NCBI RefSeq assembly: GCF_042434915.1
Contig: NZ_CP170198.1
Coordinates: 2,046,001 to 2,110,000 of the forward strand
Source: Aquimarina sp042434915
Lineage (GTDB): Bacteria > Bacteroidota > Bacteroidia > Flavobacteriales > Flavobacteriaceae
Reading direction: 5' to 3'
DNA length: 64,000 bases
The position numbers and the translations under genes were made by a program. Under the pieces are notes generated by a model. The model saw only the letters and a list, made by a program, of their open reading frames with translations, was not told where the DNA came from and ran no database searches. This document shows positions 44,558 through 54,249 of this stretch, piece by piece (the first letter of the stretch is position 1; each line of letters begins with the position of its first letter).

Positions 44558-45472
44558 ATGATAGATTTAATAAATGACGAAACTTTTTTACCTCGATGGA
44601 TAAACGGTGAGTTGACCGAGGTAGAACTCAGGGAGTTTAAAAAGCACCCTGATTATGATCTGTACGTCAAAATAAAGGATGGAACAGATCAACTTTATTT
44701 GCCCCATTATGATCTGGATACAGAATTGCGACGTATTCACGACACTAAAATTTCCAAAAACATTGTACCTCAGAAAAAAGTTATTCGCCTTTTTCCTTTG
44801 CTTGCAATTGCTGCTTCAATACTTATTGTTATTGGATTATTCTTTTACAACCCCGATACTACAATTAGTACGGGTTACGGAGAGACTTTAACTGTTGACC
44901 TTCCTGATGGATCTCAAACAACCCTCAATGCAATGTCCCAAATCGTGTATAATAAACGTGATTGGAAAAAAAACAGATCAATAAAACTTAATGGTGAGGC
45001 TTTTTTTGATGTTACTAATGGAAGTACTTTTAAAGTAGAAACTAAGAATGGATATATCACCGTACTTGGTACACAATTTAACGTTAACTCTGACACTGAT
45101 TTTTTTGAAGTTGTTTGTTATGAAGGAATGGTAAAAGTTTCAAGTGAAGAAAAAGAAAAAGTATTATCAAAAAATGAAGCCTTTCGTTTCATTAATGGAG
45201 ATGCCGAAGATTACTCTTTGACGCTGCAAGAAGATCCTACCTGGCTACATAACACCAGTAGTTTTTCTAGTGTACCACTTAAAATGGTACTACAAGAAAT
45301 CGAAGACCAATATAATATAACTATAGAAAAAACTAATCTTGACTTAACGGTTTCGTATACAGGTACATTTCCTAATAATAATCTAGATGTGGCACTTAGA
45401 ACAGTTTTTAGTACCTTAGGAATGAATTATAGATTGTCAGAAAATAAAAAAGATGTGATGGTCCAAAAGTAA
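44558..45472 (+). CDS. FecR-family anti-sigma factor
   Basis: 304 residues. A cytosolic N-terminal part of about 75 residues precedes a single membrane helix (LFPLLAIAASILIVIGLFFY, near residues 76-95). The periplasmic FecR domain contains LTVDLPDGSQTTLNAMSQI, IKLNGEAFFDV and VLGTQFNVNS, and the C-terminal DUF4974/STN-like part contains LKMVLQEIEDQYNITIE. It holds or activates the ECF sigma factor depending on contact with the STN domain of the receptor encoded 4 bp downstream. Confidence 0.94.
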   Translation: MIDLINDETFLPRWINGELTEVELREFKKHPDYDLYVKIKDGTDQLYLPHYDLDTELRRIHDTKISKNIVPQKKVIRLFPLLAIAASILIVIGLFFYNPDTTISTGYGETLTVDLPDGSQTTLNAMSQIVYNKRDWKKNRSIKLNGEAFFDVTNGSTFKVETKNGYITVLGTQFNVNSDTDFFEVVCYEGMVKVSSEEKEKVLSKNEAFRFINGDAEDYSLTLQEDPTWLHNTSSFSSVPLKMVLQEIEDQYNITIEKTNLDLTVSYTGTFPNNNLDVALRTVFSTLGMNYRLSENKKDVMVQK

Positions 45473-45476
45473 TCAC

Positions 45477-48026
45477 ATGCACAGAATCGTTTGCGTATTT
45501 ATGTTTCTTTTGAGCGTACTGGCTTTTTCACAAGAGAAAACCAATACGCTCACATTTAATAACGCATCGCTAGTCAGTGCGTTACCTCAAATAGAAACAT
45601 ATTTTAATGTTTCATTTTCCTATATTGACCAAGTAGTCAATGGCAAATTTATTTCTTTAACAATATCAGAAAACTCAAAAGTAGCTTCGGTAATAAAAAG
45701 TATTGAACAACAAGCACTTATAAAAATTGAAACAATTAAAGAAACCAATTTTGCTATTAGACCATATAAATCAAATGATCAAGTAGCGCTTTGCGGAACT
45801 TTAATTGATGAGCAGCAAAATCCTCTAAAACAGGTATCTATTCGCATCATCCCAGAAAACAAAATCGTAACCACAGATACTAATGGAAATTTTGTTGCAG
45901 AGCAATTATTATATAACTCGATTTTAGAAATAGACCTACCAGGTTATGTTAAAAAAAGAATCTCAGCTTCAGAAATTTTTAGCAATTCATGTGCGCTAAT
46001 AGAGATTTCAACTATAGAATTCTCTTTAGACCAAGTATTCATAAAAGATTTTTTAGCCAAAGGTATTTCTTTAAATCACAAAACTATTCAAATTAAAATT
46101 AGTGATCTTCAAGCATTACCTGGCTTGACCGAACCCGATATTTTATACAGTATCCAATTGGCTCCAGGAGTCAATAGTCCCTATGAGACTGCTTCAGGTC
46201 TACATGTGCGAGGTAGTACACCTCATCAAAATTTAGTCTTATGGAATGGTATTAAAACTTATCATCATGCACATTTGTACGGTATGTTATCGGCATTTAA
46301 CCCATATGCTGTTGATGATGTTTTATTTTATAAAAGCGGGATACCAGAAAATTATGGGGATCGCTTAGCTAGTGTTGTGGATATTAGAAGTAGCTCTAAA
46401 ATAACAAATAAATTTAAGGGAAGTATAGGTATGAATATGATCAATTCTGATGCAATCATTGACATCCCACTAATCAAAGATAAATTATCTGTTAAACTTA
46501 CAGGTAGACGCTCATTTACCGACCTCCTAGAAACATTCACCTATAAAAAACTGGCAGATAGAGCATATCAAAACACCAAAATACAGAATAGAGATCAATC
46601 TGTCTCAGGAGATAATACTTTCTACTTTCTAGATTACAACACCACCGTAAATTACAATGCAACCAAACGCGACACACTACAAATAAACACCTTATATAGT
46701 AAAAATAAATTACGCTTTGATCAAGACAGTAGAACTTTAAAATATAGTGATAAGCTAATTACCGAAAATGAAGGATATAATATAAAATGGCATCATTCCT
46801 ATCATCCTAATTTTAATCAAAAAACTTCTTTTTACTATACCAAATATGGATTGAACTATACTTTTGCAGCCGATTCTATTACAAAAAATATAGAAATTCG
46901 AACCAAAGAGAATAATATTCGCGAGTTAGGAACTAATGTGATTTTAAAATATTTATCAGGTACTAAAAGTAACATATCTACCGGTTATCAATATATTAAA
47001 AAATATTTTAAACATGGATTTGCTACTACTACTCCAGATTACTTTCTGATTTTAGATCAAGATGATCGTACGCTGGATATTCATGCTGCACATCTTGGCT
47101 ATCAATTTGATGACGCCCAAAATTGGTTTGTATCTACTGGCATCCGTCTAAATCATTATTCTGGATTAGACAAAACCTATATAGAGCCTAGAATTGTAAT
47201 TCAAAAACAGATAACCTCGTCTATCGAAATTAATGCAACAACCGAGTTTCGCTCACAAAGTGATAGTAATATTCGGGAATCCGTTATTAGTGATCTAACC
47301 TTAGAAAATGAAATCTGGAAACTTGCAGACACTACTAATTTTCCGATCTCCACAAGTACACAATATTCAATCGGTGGAAGTTTTAAAAAAAAAGGATGGA
47401 ATTTTAATACTGATTTTTATCACAAACAGATTAAAGGGTTAACGACCTTAACCGCTGGATTTATAAATCCAATTGACAATCAATACCATGATGGAAAAAG
47501 TGAAATCTATGGAGTGGATATTTTTATTAAGAAAAAAATTAAACGATTCAATTCTTGGTTAAGCTATTCGTATATCAATACTCAAAACTTTTTCACTGAT
47601 GTAAATAATAATAACTATTTCCCAGGTAATTGGAATATTAGACACTCACTTCGTTGGACTAGCTTTTATGATCTAGACCATTTACGTTTTTCGTTAGGTT
47701 GGACGTGGCATTCTGGCAAAGCGTATACCCAAGTTAGAGAAATAATAAATGAACAGGGACAAGTAACATTACAATATGGAGAACTTAACAGTTCTACTTT
47801 ACCCATATACCATCGCATGGACCTTTCTGTAATCTACAATTTTAAACTTAAGGAATCATCCAAATTAAATTATAGGTTTGCTGTATCAATTCGCAATCTA
47901 TACGACAGAAAAAATTTAATTAATAAAGAATTTAGGTCTGCAAATACTCTTGATAACAAATTTAGTTACTCAGATATGTATGGTATACGATTAACACCAA
48001 ACTTAAGTTTTAGAATATTATGGTAA
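45477..48026 (+). CDS. TonB-dependent transducer-type receptor with STN domain
   Basis: 849 residues. The signal peptide ends near residue 19. An STN signalling domain occupies about residues 22-95 (ALPQIETYFNVSFSYIDQVV), a carboxypeptidase-regulatory-like domain about 105-190 (CGTLIDEQQNPLKQVSIRI), then plug (LPGLTEPDILYSIQLAPGV, HVRGSTPHQNLVLWNG) and barrel. With the sigma factor and FecR in the same operon this is a FecA-like cell-surface signalling system: ligand binding outside is passed by STN to FecR. The SusC upstream lacks STN, so this receptor may provide the signal for the whole locus. Ligand unknown. Confidence 0.92.
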   Translation: MHRIVCVFMFLLSVLAFSQEKTNTLTFNNASLVSALPQIETYFNVSFSYIDQVVNGKFISLTISENSKVASVIKSIEQQALIKIETIKETNFAIRPYKSNDQVALCGTLIDEQQNPLKQVSIRIIPENKIVTTDTNGNFVAEQLLYNSILEIDLPGYVKKRISASEIFSNSCALIEISTIEFSLDQVFIKDFLAKGISLNHKTIQIKISDLQALPGLTEPDILYSIQLAPGVNSPYETASGLHVRGSTPHQNLVLWNGIKTYHHAHLYGMLSAFNPYAVDDVLFYKSGIPENYGDRLASVVDIRSSSKITNKFKGSIGMNMINSDAIIDIPLIKDKLSVKLTGRRSFTDLLETFTYKKLADRAYQNTKIQNRDQSVSGDNTFYFLDYNTTVNYNATKRDTLQINTLYSKNKLRFDQDSRTLKYSDKLITENEGYNIKWHHSYHPNFNQKTSFYYTKYGLNYTFAADSITKNIEIRTKENNIRELGTNVILKYLSGTKSNISTGYQYIKKYFKHGFATTTPDYFLILDQDDRTLDIHAAHLGYQFDDAQNWFVSTGIRLNHYSGLDKTYIEPRIVIQKQITSSIEINATTEFRSQSDSNIRESVISDLTLENEIWKLADTTNFPISTSTQYSIGGSFKKKGWNFNTDFYHKQIKGLTTLTAGFINPIDNQYHDGKSEIYGVDIFIKKKIKRFNSWLSYSYINTQNFFTDVNNNNYFPGNWNIRHSLRWTSFYDLDHLRFSLGWTWHSGKAYTQVREIINEQGQVTLQYGELNSSTLPIYHRMDLSVIYNFKLKESSKLNYRFAVSIRNLYDRKNLINKEFRSANTLDNKFSYSDMYGIRLTPNLSFRILW

Positions 48027-48070
48027 ATTAAAAATTCCATTTTGAGTATTCAAAATGGAATTTTTAATTT
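48025..48070. terminator. bidirectional terminator, 21-bp perfect stem
   Basis: Bases 48025-48045 pair perfectly with 48050-48070 around a four-base loop (GTAT). A/T-rich ends supply U-runs in both directions. It starts within the stop codon of the receptor gene and ends 14 bp before the ndk stop, serving both convergent genes. Confidence 0.9.
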
Positions 48071-48083
48071 ACATGATTCTTTA

Positions 48084-48503
48084 CTAGAATTGCTCTCTCC
48101 CAGAAAAATGAAATGCGCCTTCGATCGCTGCATTCTCATCACTATCACTACCGTGAACAGCGTTTTCACTTATTGAAGTTGCAAACTTTTTGCGAATTGT
48201 TCCCTCTGCTGCATCTTCTGGATTAGTAGCACCTATTAGAGTTCTAAAATCCTCAACCGCATTTTCTTTTTCAAGAATTGCAGCCACAATAGGACCACTA
48301 GTCATATACTCTACTAACTCTCCATAAAAAGGTCGTTCACTATGCACAGCATAAAACGCTTTTGCATCATCTGTGGTTAGTTGAGTTAATTTCATCGCTA
48401 CAATTCTAAAACCTGAAGCTGCAATTTGCTCAAGGATTGCTCCGATATATCCTTTTCTTACCGCATCCGGCTTAAGCATTGTAAATGTTCTGTTTGTTGC
48501 CAT
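48084..48503 (-). CDS. ndk: nucleoside diphosphate kinase
   Basis: 139 residues, normal length. TFTMLKPDAVRKGYIGAILE is the N-terminal nucleotide-binding motif; HSERPFYGELVEYMTSGPIV follows, and the phospho-His is in NAVHGSDSDENA near residue 117. It balances NTP and dNTP pools by phosphate transfer. It stands alone, divergent from the DHH phosphoesterase gene. Confidence 0.97.
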   Translation of the reverse strand: MATNRTFTMLKPDAVRKGYIGAILEQIAASGFRIVAMKLTQLTTDDAKAFYAVHSERPFYGELVEYMTSGPIVAAILEKENAVEDFRTLIGATNPEDAAEGTIRKKFATSISENAVHGSDSDENAAIEGAFHFSGREQF

Positions 48504-48755
48504 TTTTATAATATTGATTGTTTTTTCCTCTCAAAAGAGGTTATTAAATTAATTTGGACATCACTAGCATATCCATTTTTTTTGCAAAAGTATAGATAAA
48601 ACCTTCAAATCCAATATAATTTCTTAGAAACAATGAACCCTTTTCAAAATTAAGAACCAACAGTAAATTGTAATAATCCGATACGAACCTAAATGTATCT
48701 CCCGTTTTACATCACCTTTAAAATTTAATAACATTTATTGTATATTCGCTGATCT

Positions 48756-49772
48756 ATGAAAACACCAGAGATAGAAGCTTTAAAAGTGCTCTTAGAAGAG
48801 TCAAAAAAAATTGTTATCATTCCGCACAAGAATCCTGATGGCGATGCAATCGGTTCTACTTTAGCTCTTAAACATTATCTAACCGCTTTAAATCAAGAAG
48901 TAGCTATCATTTCTCCTAATGATTATCCAGAGTTTTTAAAATGGATACCTGGTCAAGAAGAGATTATTAACTACGAAAGCGACAAGCAAAAAGGTGATGA
49001 GTTAATTGCCGCAGCAGATCTGATTTTTACTTTAGACTTTAATCATTTAGGGCGTTGCGGAGCTTTAGAAAATCCACTACGTGATGCCAATGGTACCTTT
49101 GTAATGATTGATCACCATCAACAACCCGATGATTATGCGTTTTTTACCTACAGTGATGTGTCGATGAGTTCGACTTGTCAAATGGTGTATCATTTCATAG
49201 AAAAAATGGGCGATTTAACTAAAATCACACCAGATATTGCAACTTGTATCTACGTTGGCATCATGACCGATACAGGATCATTTAGATTTCGATCAACGAC
49301 CAGTACTACCCACCGGGTGCTTGCAACCTTAATTGATTTTGGAGCAGACAACACTGCTATCCACGAAAAAATATATGATACCAATACATACTCACGACTA
49401 CAATTACAAGGTATTGCTTTACAAAATTTGAAGGTTTTACCCGAGTATCGTACAGCTTACATCACCATCTCTCAAGAAGAATTAGACCAACATGATTTTC
49501 GCAAAGGTGATACAGAAGGATTTGTAAATCTAGGTTTGTCCTTAAATAATATTGTTTTTGCTTTGATATTTATTGAAAATAAAAGTGAAGGAATCATCAA
49601 AATATCTCTTAGATCAAAAGGAGAGTTTTCAGTAAACGAATTTTCGCGTTTACATTTTGAAGGCGGAGGTCATCACAACGCAGCAGGGGGAAAAAGTAAT
49701 CTTTCCATCAAAGAAACAGTTGCTAAATTAATTAGTATATTACCTGACTATAAAAATGCTTTAAACTCATGA
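48756..49772 (+). CDS. DHH/DHHA1 phosphoesterase, NrnA-like
   Basis: 338 residues. Metal motifs: HKNPDGDAIGSTLALKHYL, LDFNHLGRCG, IDHHQQPDDYAFF and GIMTDTGSFRFRSTT; the DHHA1 end has FEGGGHHNAAGGKS. This is the bifunctional oligoribonuclease/pAp phosphatase group (NrnA) that degrades nanoRNAs and 3'-phosphoadenosine 5'-phosphate. Its stop overlaps the gldI start by 4 bp, so the two are coupled. Confidence 0.92.
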   Translation: MKTPEIEALKVLLEESKKIVIIPHKNPDGDAIGSTLALKHYLTALNQEVAIISPNDYPEFLKWIPGQEEIINYESDKQKGDELIAAADLIFTLDFNHLGRCGALENPLRDANGTFVMIDHHQQPDDYAFFTYSDVSMSSTCQMVYHFIEKMGDLTKITPDIATCIYVGIMTDTGSFRFRSTTSTTHRVLATLIDFGADNTAIHEKIYDTNTYSRLQLQGIALQNLKVLPEYRTAYITISQEELDQHDFRKGDTEGFVNLGLSLNNIVFALIFIENKSEGIIKISLRSKGEFSVNEFSRLHFEGGGHHNAAGGKSNLSIKETVAKLISILPDYKNALNS

Positions 49773-50323
49773 GAACAATATTTCTGATTTTTGGTTTAAC
49801 TATACTGCTTGTGAGTTGTAAAACACCCGAAGCCAGAAAACCAGTGAATACAAAGTCAGGATCTTTCTTGGATGAATCTATTACCCGAAATAAAAAACTA
49901 TCGGCCAAAGAAGAATCTCGTATTCTCAAAATTATACAAAAAGATACACTTAATACGTACAAAGCATCTGATGGAGGTTTCTGGTATTACTACCACACCA
50001 AGGACACAGTAACAACAATTCAAAGTCCAAAATTTGGTGATACAGTAACCTTTAGCTATCAACTTAATGATCTTAATGACAATCTAATTTACTCTAAAAA
50101 AGAATTAGATACCATTGCCTATATTATTGATAAAGAAGAATTATTTTTGGGACTAAGAGAAGGACTTAAACTTATGAAACCCGGCGAAGTAATAACTTTT
50201 CTGTTTCCTTCGTATCAGGCATACGGATACTATGGTGATGACAATAAAATAGGAACCAATATCCCGCTTAAAGCGAAAGTTACATTACATACAATTAATC
50301 AAGAATCAACACTTAAAAACTAA
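49769..50323 (+). CDS. gldI: gliding motility-associated peptidyl-prolyl isomerase GldI
   Basis: 184 residues; lipobox Cys17 (LLVSC). An N-terminal linker with FLDESITRNKKLSAKEESRI is followed by an FKBP domain (about residues 85-180) with FGDTVTFSYQLNDLNDNLIY, REGLKLMKPGEVITFLFPS and AYGYYGDDNKIGTNIPL. In Flavobacterium, GldI is a lipoprotein needed for gliding and for type IX secretion-related folding. It is next to the DHH gene and the cyclophilin-FKBP gene, a common flavobacterial arrangement. Confidence 0.92.
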   Translation: MRTIFLIFGLTILLVSCKTPEARKPVNTKSGSFLDESITRNKKLSAKEESRILKIIQKDTLNTYKASDGGFWYYYHTKDTVTTIQSPKFGDTVTFSYQLNDLNDNLIYSKKELDTIAYIIDKEELFLGLREGLKLMKPGEVITFLFPSYQAYGYYGDDNKIGTNIPLKAKVTLHTINQESTLKN

Positions 50324-50337
50324 TATTTACTTTAAAA

Positions 50338-51471
50338 ATGAAAAAACTCAATCTTTTATTCCTAGCCGTACTAACACTTATTTTAAGTAGCTGTGAAGAA
50401 AAATATCCTGATTTAAAGGATGGTCTATACGCAGAGATTGTAACCAATAAGGGTACTGCTATTGCCGAATTATTTTATAAAGAAACACCGATGACTGTTG
50501 CTAACTTTGTTTCGTTAGCCGAGGGTAATAATACAAAAGTCGACAGCGCTTATCAAGGAAAGAAATTTTATAATGGTATACTATTTCACCGTGTTATCAA
50601 AGATTTCATGATTCAAACTGGTGATCCATTAGGAACTGGTGCTGGAGATCCAGGTTATAAATTTCCAGACGAAATTGTAGATAGTCTTGTTCATGATAAA
50701 AAAGGAATTTTATCGATGGCAAATTCAGGGCCAAATACAAATGGTAGCCAATTTTTTATCACACTCAAGGCAACACCTTGGTTAGATGGAAAACATACAG
50801 TATTTGGTGAGATCGTTCAAGGTCAAGATGTAGTGGATAGTATTGGTACCGTCAAAACTAAAGTTGCAGATAAACCAGAAACTGAGGTTAAAATGCTCGA
50901 AGTTAATATTATAAGAAAAGGTAAGGATGCCAAATCATTTGATAGTGAAGCAATTTTTTCTGATAGATTAAAAAAAATTGAAGAAGAGACTGCAGAAAAA
51001 GAACGAGTTCAAAAAGAAAAAAGTGAAAAGGTTGCAGCCCGTTTTACAGAATTGAAGGCTAAAGCTGAAAAGCTTGAAAGTGGTCTGGAGATGGTATTTA
51101 TTAATAAAGGTGATGGTGAGCAACCTAAAATGGGAAGTACTGTTTTAGTAAATTATGAAGGGTATTTTGCTGATGGAACAGCATTTGACACCAACATTGC
51201 TGAGAAAGCAAAAGAATTGGGCGTTTTTAACGAGCGTAGAGCAGCAGATCCTAGAGGATATGCTCCTATGCCAGTACCTTATTCTCCAGATGCGCAAATG
51301 ATCGCAGGTTTTAAGGAAGGAATACAACAAATGAAAGTAGGTGATAAAGCAGTTTTATTTTTACCCGCACATTTAGCTTATGGTGAACGTGGCGCAGGTC
51401 CTATCCCACCAAATACGGATTTAATCTTTGAATTAGAAATTATCGATATACAAGACGATAAAAAACAATAA
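50338..51471 (+). CDS. cyclophilin-FKBP fusion peptidyl-prolyl isomerase lipoprotein
   Basis: 377 residues; lipobox Cys19 (LILSSC). A cyclophilin domain (about residues 30-195) contains FYNGILFHRVIKDFMIQTGD, GILSMANSGPNTNGSQFFI and WLDGKHTVFGEIVQG. A charged coiled-coil linker (about 205-245) leads to an FKBP domain (about 255-373) with VLVNYEGYFADGTAFDTN, FKEGIQQMKVGDKAVLFLP and AYGERGAGPIPPNTDLIFEL. Two unrelated prolyl isomerase folds in one chain suggest a periplasmic chaperone for exported proteins. It is 14 bp after gldI and ends at a bidirectional terminator. Confidence 0.93.
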   Translation: MKKLNLLFLAVLTLILSSCEEKYPDLKDGLYAEIVTNKGTAIAELFYKETPMTVANFVSLAEGNNTKVDSAYQGKKFYNGILFHRVIKDFMIQTGDPLGTGAGDPGYKFPDEIVDSLVHDKKGILSMANSGPNTNGSQFFITLKATPWLDGKHTVFGEIVQGQDVVDSIGTVKTKVADKPETEVKMLEVNIIRKGKDAKSFDSEAIFSDRLKKIEEETAEKERVQKEKSEKVAARFTELKAKAEKLESGLEMVFINKGDGEQPKMGSTVLVNYEGYFADGTAFDTNIAEKAKELGVFNERRAADPRGYAPMPVPYSPDAQMIAGFKEGIQQMKVGDKAVLFLPAHLAYGERGAGPIPPNTDLIFELEIIDIQDDKKQ

Positions 51472-51483
51472 AATAATCTCATC

Positions 51484-51520
51484 AAAAATCCCGCTAATTT
51501 TAACTACTAGCGGGATTTTT
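51484..51520. terminator. bidirectional terminator between the isomerase and pepD
   Basis: AAAAATCCCGCTA (51484-51496) pairs with TAGCGGGATTTTT (51508-51520). It serves the plus-strand isomerase gene and the minus-strand dipeptidase gene, which converge here. Confidence 0.88.
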
Positions 51521-51528
51521 TATTTAAA

Positions 51529-52989
51529 CTATTTAGCAGGAATTCGCTTTAATATTTCCAAAGTAAAATTCCAGTATTTCTGAACCGAAGAAATACTGGC
51601 ACGTTCATCTGGTGAATGAGCTCCTTTGATGGTTGGACCAAAAGAAATCATTTCCATAGTAGGATAATTTTGTCCTAAGATTCCGCATTCTAAGCCTGCG
51701 TGACAAGCTGCAACATTTGCTTTTGCACCATGTAATTCAGTATACAAAGCATCCATTACTTTTAAAATTGAAGAATTCATGTCTGGAGCCCAGCCAGGAT
51801 AATCTCCACCTGTTGTAACTATACATCCCATTAACTCAAAGGTTGATGTCAATTTATTTACTAAATCCTGTTTGGATGACTCAACACTACTTCGCGTAAG
51901 ACATTTTATTGTAATAGTACCTTTGCCTACTTCTACTTTGGCTATATTATTCGAAGTCTCAACCAAATCGGGAATCGCCGCGCTCATAGTATACACTCCG
52001 TTATGTGCTGCATACAGGGATTGTATTAGTTTAGTACTTAACTCGGGCGACATAGCAACTTTTGGAACTTCAATCTTATTTATATGAAACGCTAAATTTT
52101 CTTCAACTAGCTTCAATTCTTCTTTAATCCATAAAAATGTGTCATTAACTTTATTTTCAAAAGATTTCTGATCCTTTTTATCAATTACAATAGTAACAAA
52201 ACTCTCTCTTGGGATGGCATTGCGTAAGCTACCACCTTTGATTGACTCTATTTGGAGTGCTGTTACTTTAGAACCTTCATATAATAAACGATTCATTATT
52301 TGATTAGCGTTTCCTAATCCTTTATTTATATCCATCCCAGAATGTCCTCCATTGAGACCGTTAATGGTCAATGAATAAGCCACAGTATTAGGCGTAATAG
52401 TTTCTTCGGTATAAGAACGACTAGCAGTAACATCTACGCCGCCTGCGCAGCCTACACCAATTTCATCATCCTCTTCAGTATCAAGATTTAATAGAATATC
52501 TCCCGTAAGCCATCCGCCTTTAAGTCCTTTGGCTCCTGTCATACCTGTTTCCTCATCAATAGTAAACAAGGCTTCAATAGCAGGATGTACAATAGTATTA
52601 GACTCCAATATAGCCATAATAGTGGCTACCCCAAGTCCATTATCTGCACCAAGAGTCGTACCCTTTGCCTTAACCCAATCCCCTTCGATTATCATATCAA
52701 TACCCTGTGTATTAAAATCAAATTGTGTTTCTGCATTTTTTTGATGCACCATATCCAAATGGGATTGCATCACCACAGTTTTTCTATTCTCATATCCAGG
52801 AGTTGCGTTCTTACGAATAAGCACATTACCTGTTGCATCAACTTCAGTTTGTAACCCTAGAGACTTTCCAAAATGTTTCATAAACGCTATTACACGTTCT
52901 TCTTTTTTTGAAGGTCTTGGAACCTCGTTTAAATCTGCAAATTTGTTCCACACTGCTTTAGGTTCTAAATCGCGTATTGCTGAATTCAT
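51529..52989 (-). CDS. pepD: aminoacyl-histidine dipeptidase (M20C)
   Basis: 486 residues from the ATG at 52989 (MNSAIRDLEPKAVWNKFADL), the usual family start. Metal and catalytic motifs are in order: VVMQSHLDMVHQKN, GTTLGADNGLGVATIMA, FTIDEETGMTGAKGL, LLNLDTEEDDEIGVGCAGG and GPTIKGAHSPDERASI. It hydrolyses Xaa-His (carnosine-like) and other dipeptides in the cytoplasm using zinc. The gene stands alone, divergent from the DUF3810 gene. Confidence 0.95.
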   Translation of the reverse strand: MNSAIRDLEPKAVWNKFADLNEVPRPSKKEERVIAFMKHFGKSLGLQTEVDATGNVLIRKNATPGYENRKTVVMQSHLDMVHQKNAETQFDFNTQGIDMIIEGDWVKAKGTTLGADNGLGVATIMAILESNTIVHPAIEALFTIDEETGMTGAKGLKGGWLTGDILLNLDTEEDDEIGVGCAGGVDVTASRSYTEETITPNTVAYSLTINGLNGGHSGMDINKGLGNANQIMNRLLYEGSKVTALQIESIKGGSLRNAIPRESFVTIVIDKKDQKSFENKVNDTFLWIKEELKLVEENLAFHINKIEVPKVAMSPELSTKLIQSLYAAHNGVYTMSAAIPDLVETSNNIAKVEVGKGTITIKCLTRSSVESSKQDLVNKLTSTFELMGCIVTTGGDYPGWAPDMNSSILKVMDALYTELHGAKANVAACHAGLECGILGQNYPTMEMISFGPTIKGAHSPDERASISSVQKYWNFTLEILKRIPAK

Positions 52990-53060
52990 ATAAAATTGTA
53001 TAATGATTTTAAAAAAAATAATCCTAGCGTGCAATGTAAGGAATTTTTGATTTTACCTCC

Positions 53061-53068
53061 TATCTTTG
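53061..53068 (+). promoter_or_regulatory. -7 type promoter box before the DUF3810 gene
   Basis: TATCTTTG matches the Bacteroidota TAnnTTTG consensus and lies 4 bp before the ATG, implying a very short leader. No clear TTG -33 element is seen at the usual distance. Confidence 0.4.
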
Positions 53069-53072
53069 CTAT

Positions 53073-54167
53073 ATGCATTCGAAAACAAAAAAGCTCCTTA
53101 CTTTCTTACTGCCTGTGCAATATTTGGGTATTCAAATGCTCTCTTTTTTTCCTGCATTGGTCGAAAAATTTTATAGTAATGGAGTATATATATACATTTC
53201 TAGAGCACTACGCTTTACCTTTGGTTGGCTTCCCTTTTCTTTCGGTGATATTTCATATATCATTTTAATCGGATTACTACTTCTGTATATATTTAAAATT
53301 GGTGTGAAAAGAAAAGTAAATTGGCAAATGATCGCTTGGGATGCGGGTGCTACTTGCTCTGTTATTTATGCTTCTTTTCACCTACTATGGGGTATTAACT
53401 ATTACAGAATGCCCTTGCATAAAACTTTGAGCCTTGAGGATCAATACACCCAAGAACAATTGATATCTGTTACCGAAAGTCTAATTGAAAAAGCAAACCA
53501 TATTCATCAACTACTTGAACAAAATGATTCTGTACCTATTCACTCGCCATATACAAAGGATGAAATTTTTGAGATTACAAAGAAAAGTTACGCTCGAGCC
53601 AGTCTTAGCTTTCCTACCCTAAAACTTTATCCTCAAAGCATTAAAAAATCATTGCTTAGTTTACCTTTAACTTATATGGGATTTAGTGGATATCTCAATC
53701 CTATTACGAACGAGGCACAAGTAAACAGCCATATTTTGAACTACAGGGCACCTACAACGAGTTGTCATGAACAAGCTCACCAAGCAGGATATGCTAAAGA
53801 AAATGAAGCTAATTTTATTGCTGCAATAATCACATTATATGATGAGGATCTTTATTTTAGATATAGCGGAATTACTTTTGCTCTAAAATTTTGTTTAAAT
53901 GATGTATATAAACGGGATGAGCAAATTGCTATTTGCCTTGCTGAAAAGTTACGACCTGGAATTAGAGAAAATTATCGTCAAATAAATGATTTCTGGAAAT
54001 CTTATCAAAATCCAATAGAACCATATTTTAAAGGCACCTACGACCGTTATCTAAAAATTAATAACCAGCCCAGCGGCATGGATTCTTATAATTATATGGT
54101 AGCTTTACTTGTAAATTATCTAAGTCATCAAAGTTCACAAAATAGTAGGTATAAAAATAAAGTATAG
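53073..54167 (+). CDS. DUF3810 membrane protein with HExxH zincin motif
   Basis: 364 residues. Three N-terminal hydrophobic helices (about residues 8-110) precede a soluble region with LPLTYMGFSGYLNPITNEAQ and TTSCHEQAHQAGYAKENEAN. The latter has HEQAH, an HExxH zinc site, followed by Gly and a Glu-rich stretch suited to the third ligand, as in gluzincins. So it is probably a membrane-anchored metallopeptidase, though the family is formally uncharacterised. It stands between pepD (divergent) and an amidohydrolase gene. Confidence 0.82.
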   Translation: MHSKTKKLLTFLLPVQYLGIQMLSFFPALVEKFYSNGVYIYISRALRFTFGWLPFSFGDISYIILIGLLLLYIFKIGVKRKVNWQMIAWDAGATCSVIYASFHLLWGINYYRMPLHKTLSLEDQYTQEQLISVTESLIEKANHIHQLLEQNDSVPIHSPYTKDEIFEITKKSYARASLSFPTLKLYPQSIKKSLLSLPLTYMGFSGYLNPITNEAQVNSHILNYRAPTTSCHEQAHQAGYAKENEANFIAAIITLYDEDLYFRYSGITFALKFCLNDVYKRDEQIAICLAEKLRPGIRENYRQINDFWKSYQNPIEPYFKGTYDRYLKINNQPSGMDSYNYMVALLVNYLSHQSSQNSRYKNKV

Positions 54168-54249
54168 TATTGTTAAAAATTTCTTAATACAACTAGTCTT
54201 CTCTACTCAACTTTTATCTTTAGGTTTTATATTCCTTTAATAAAATTAC

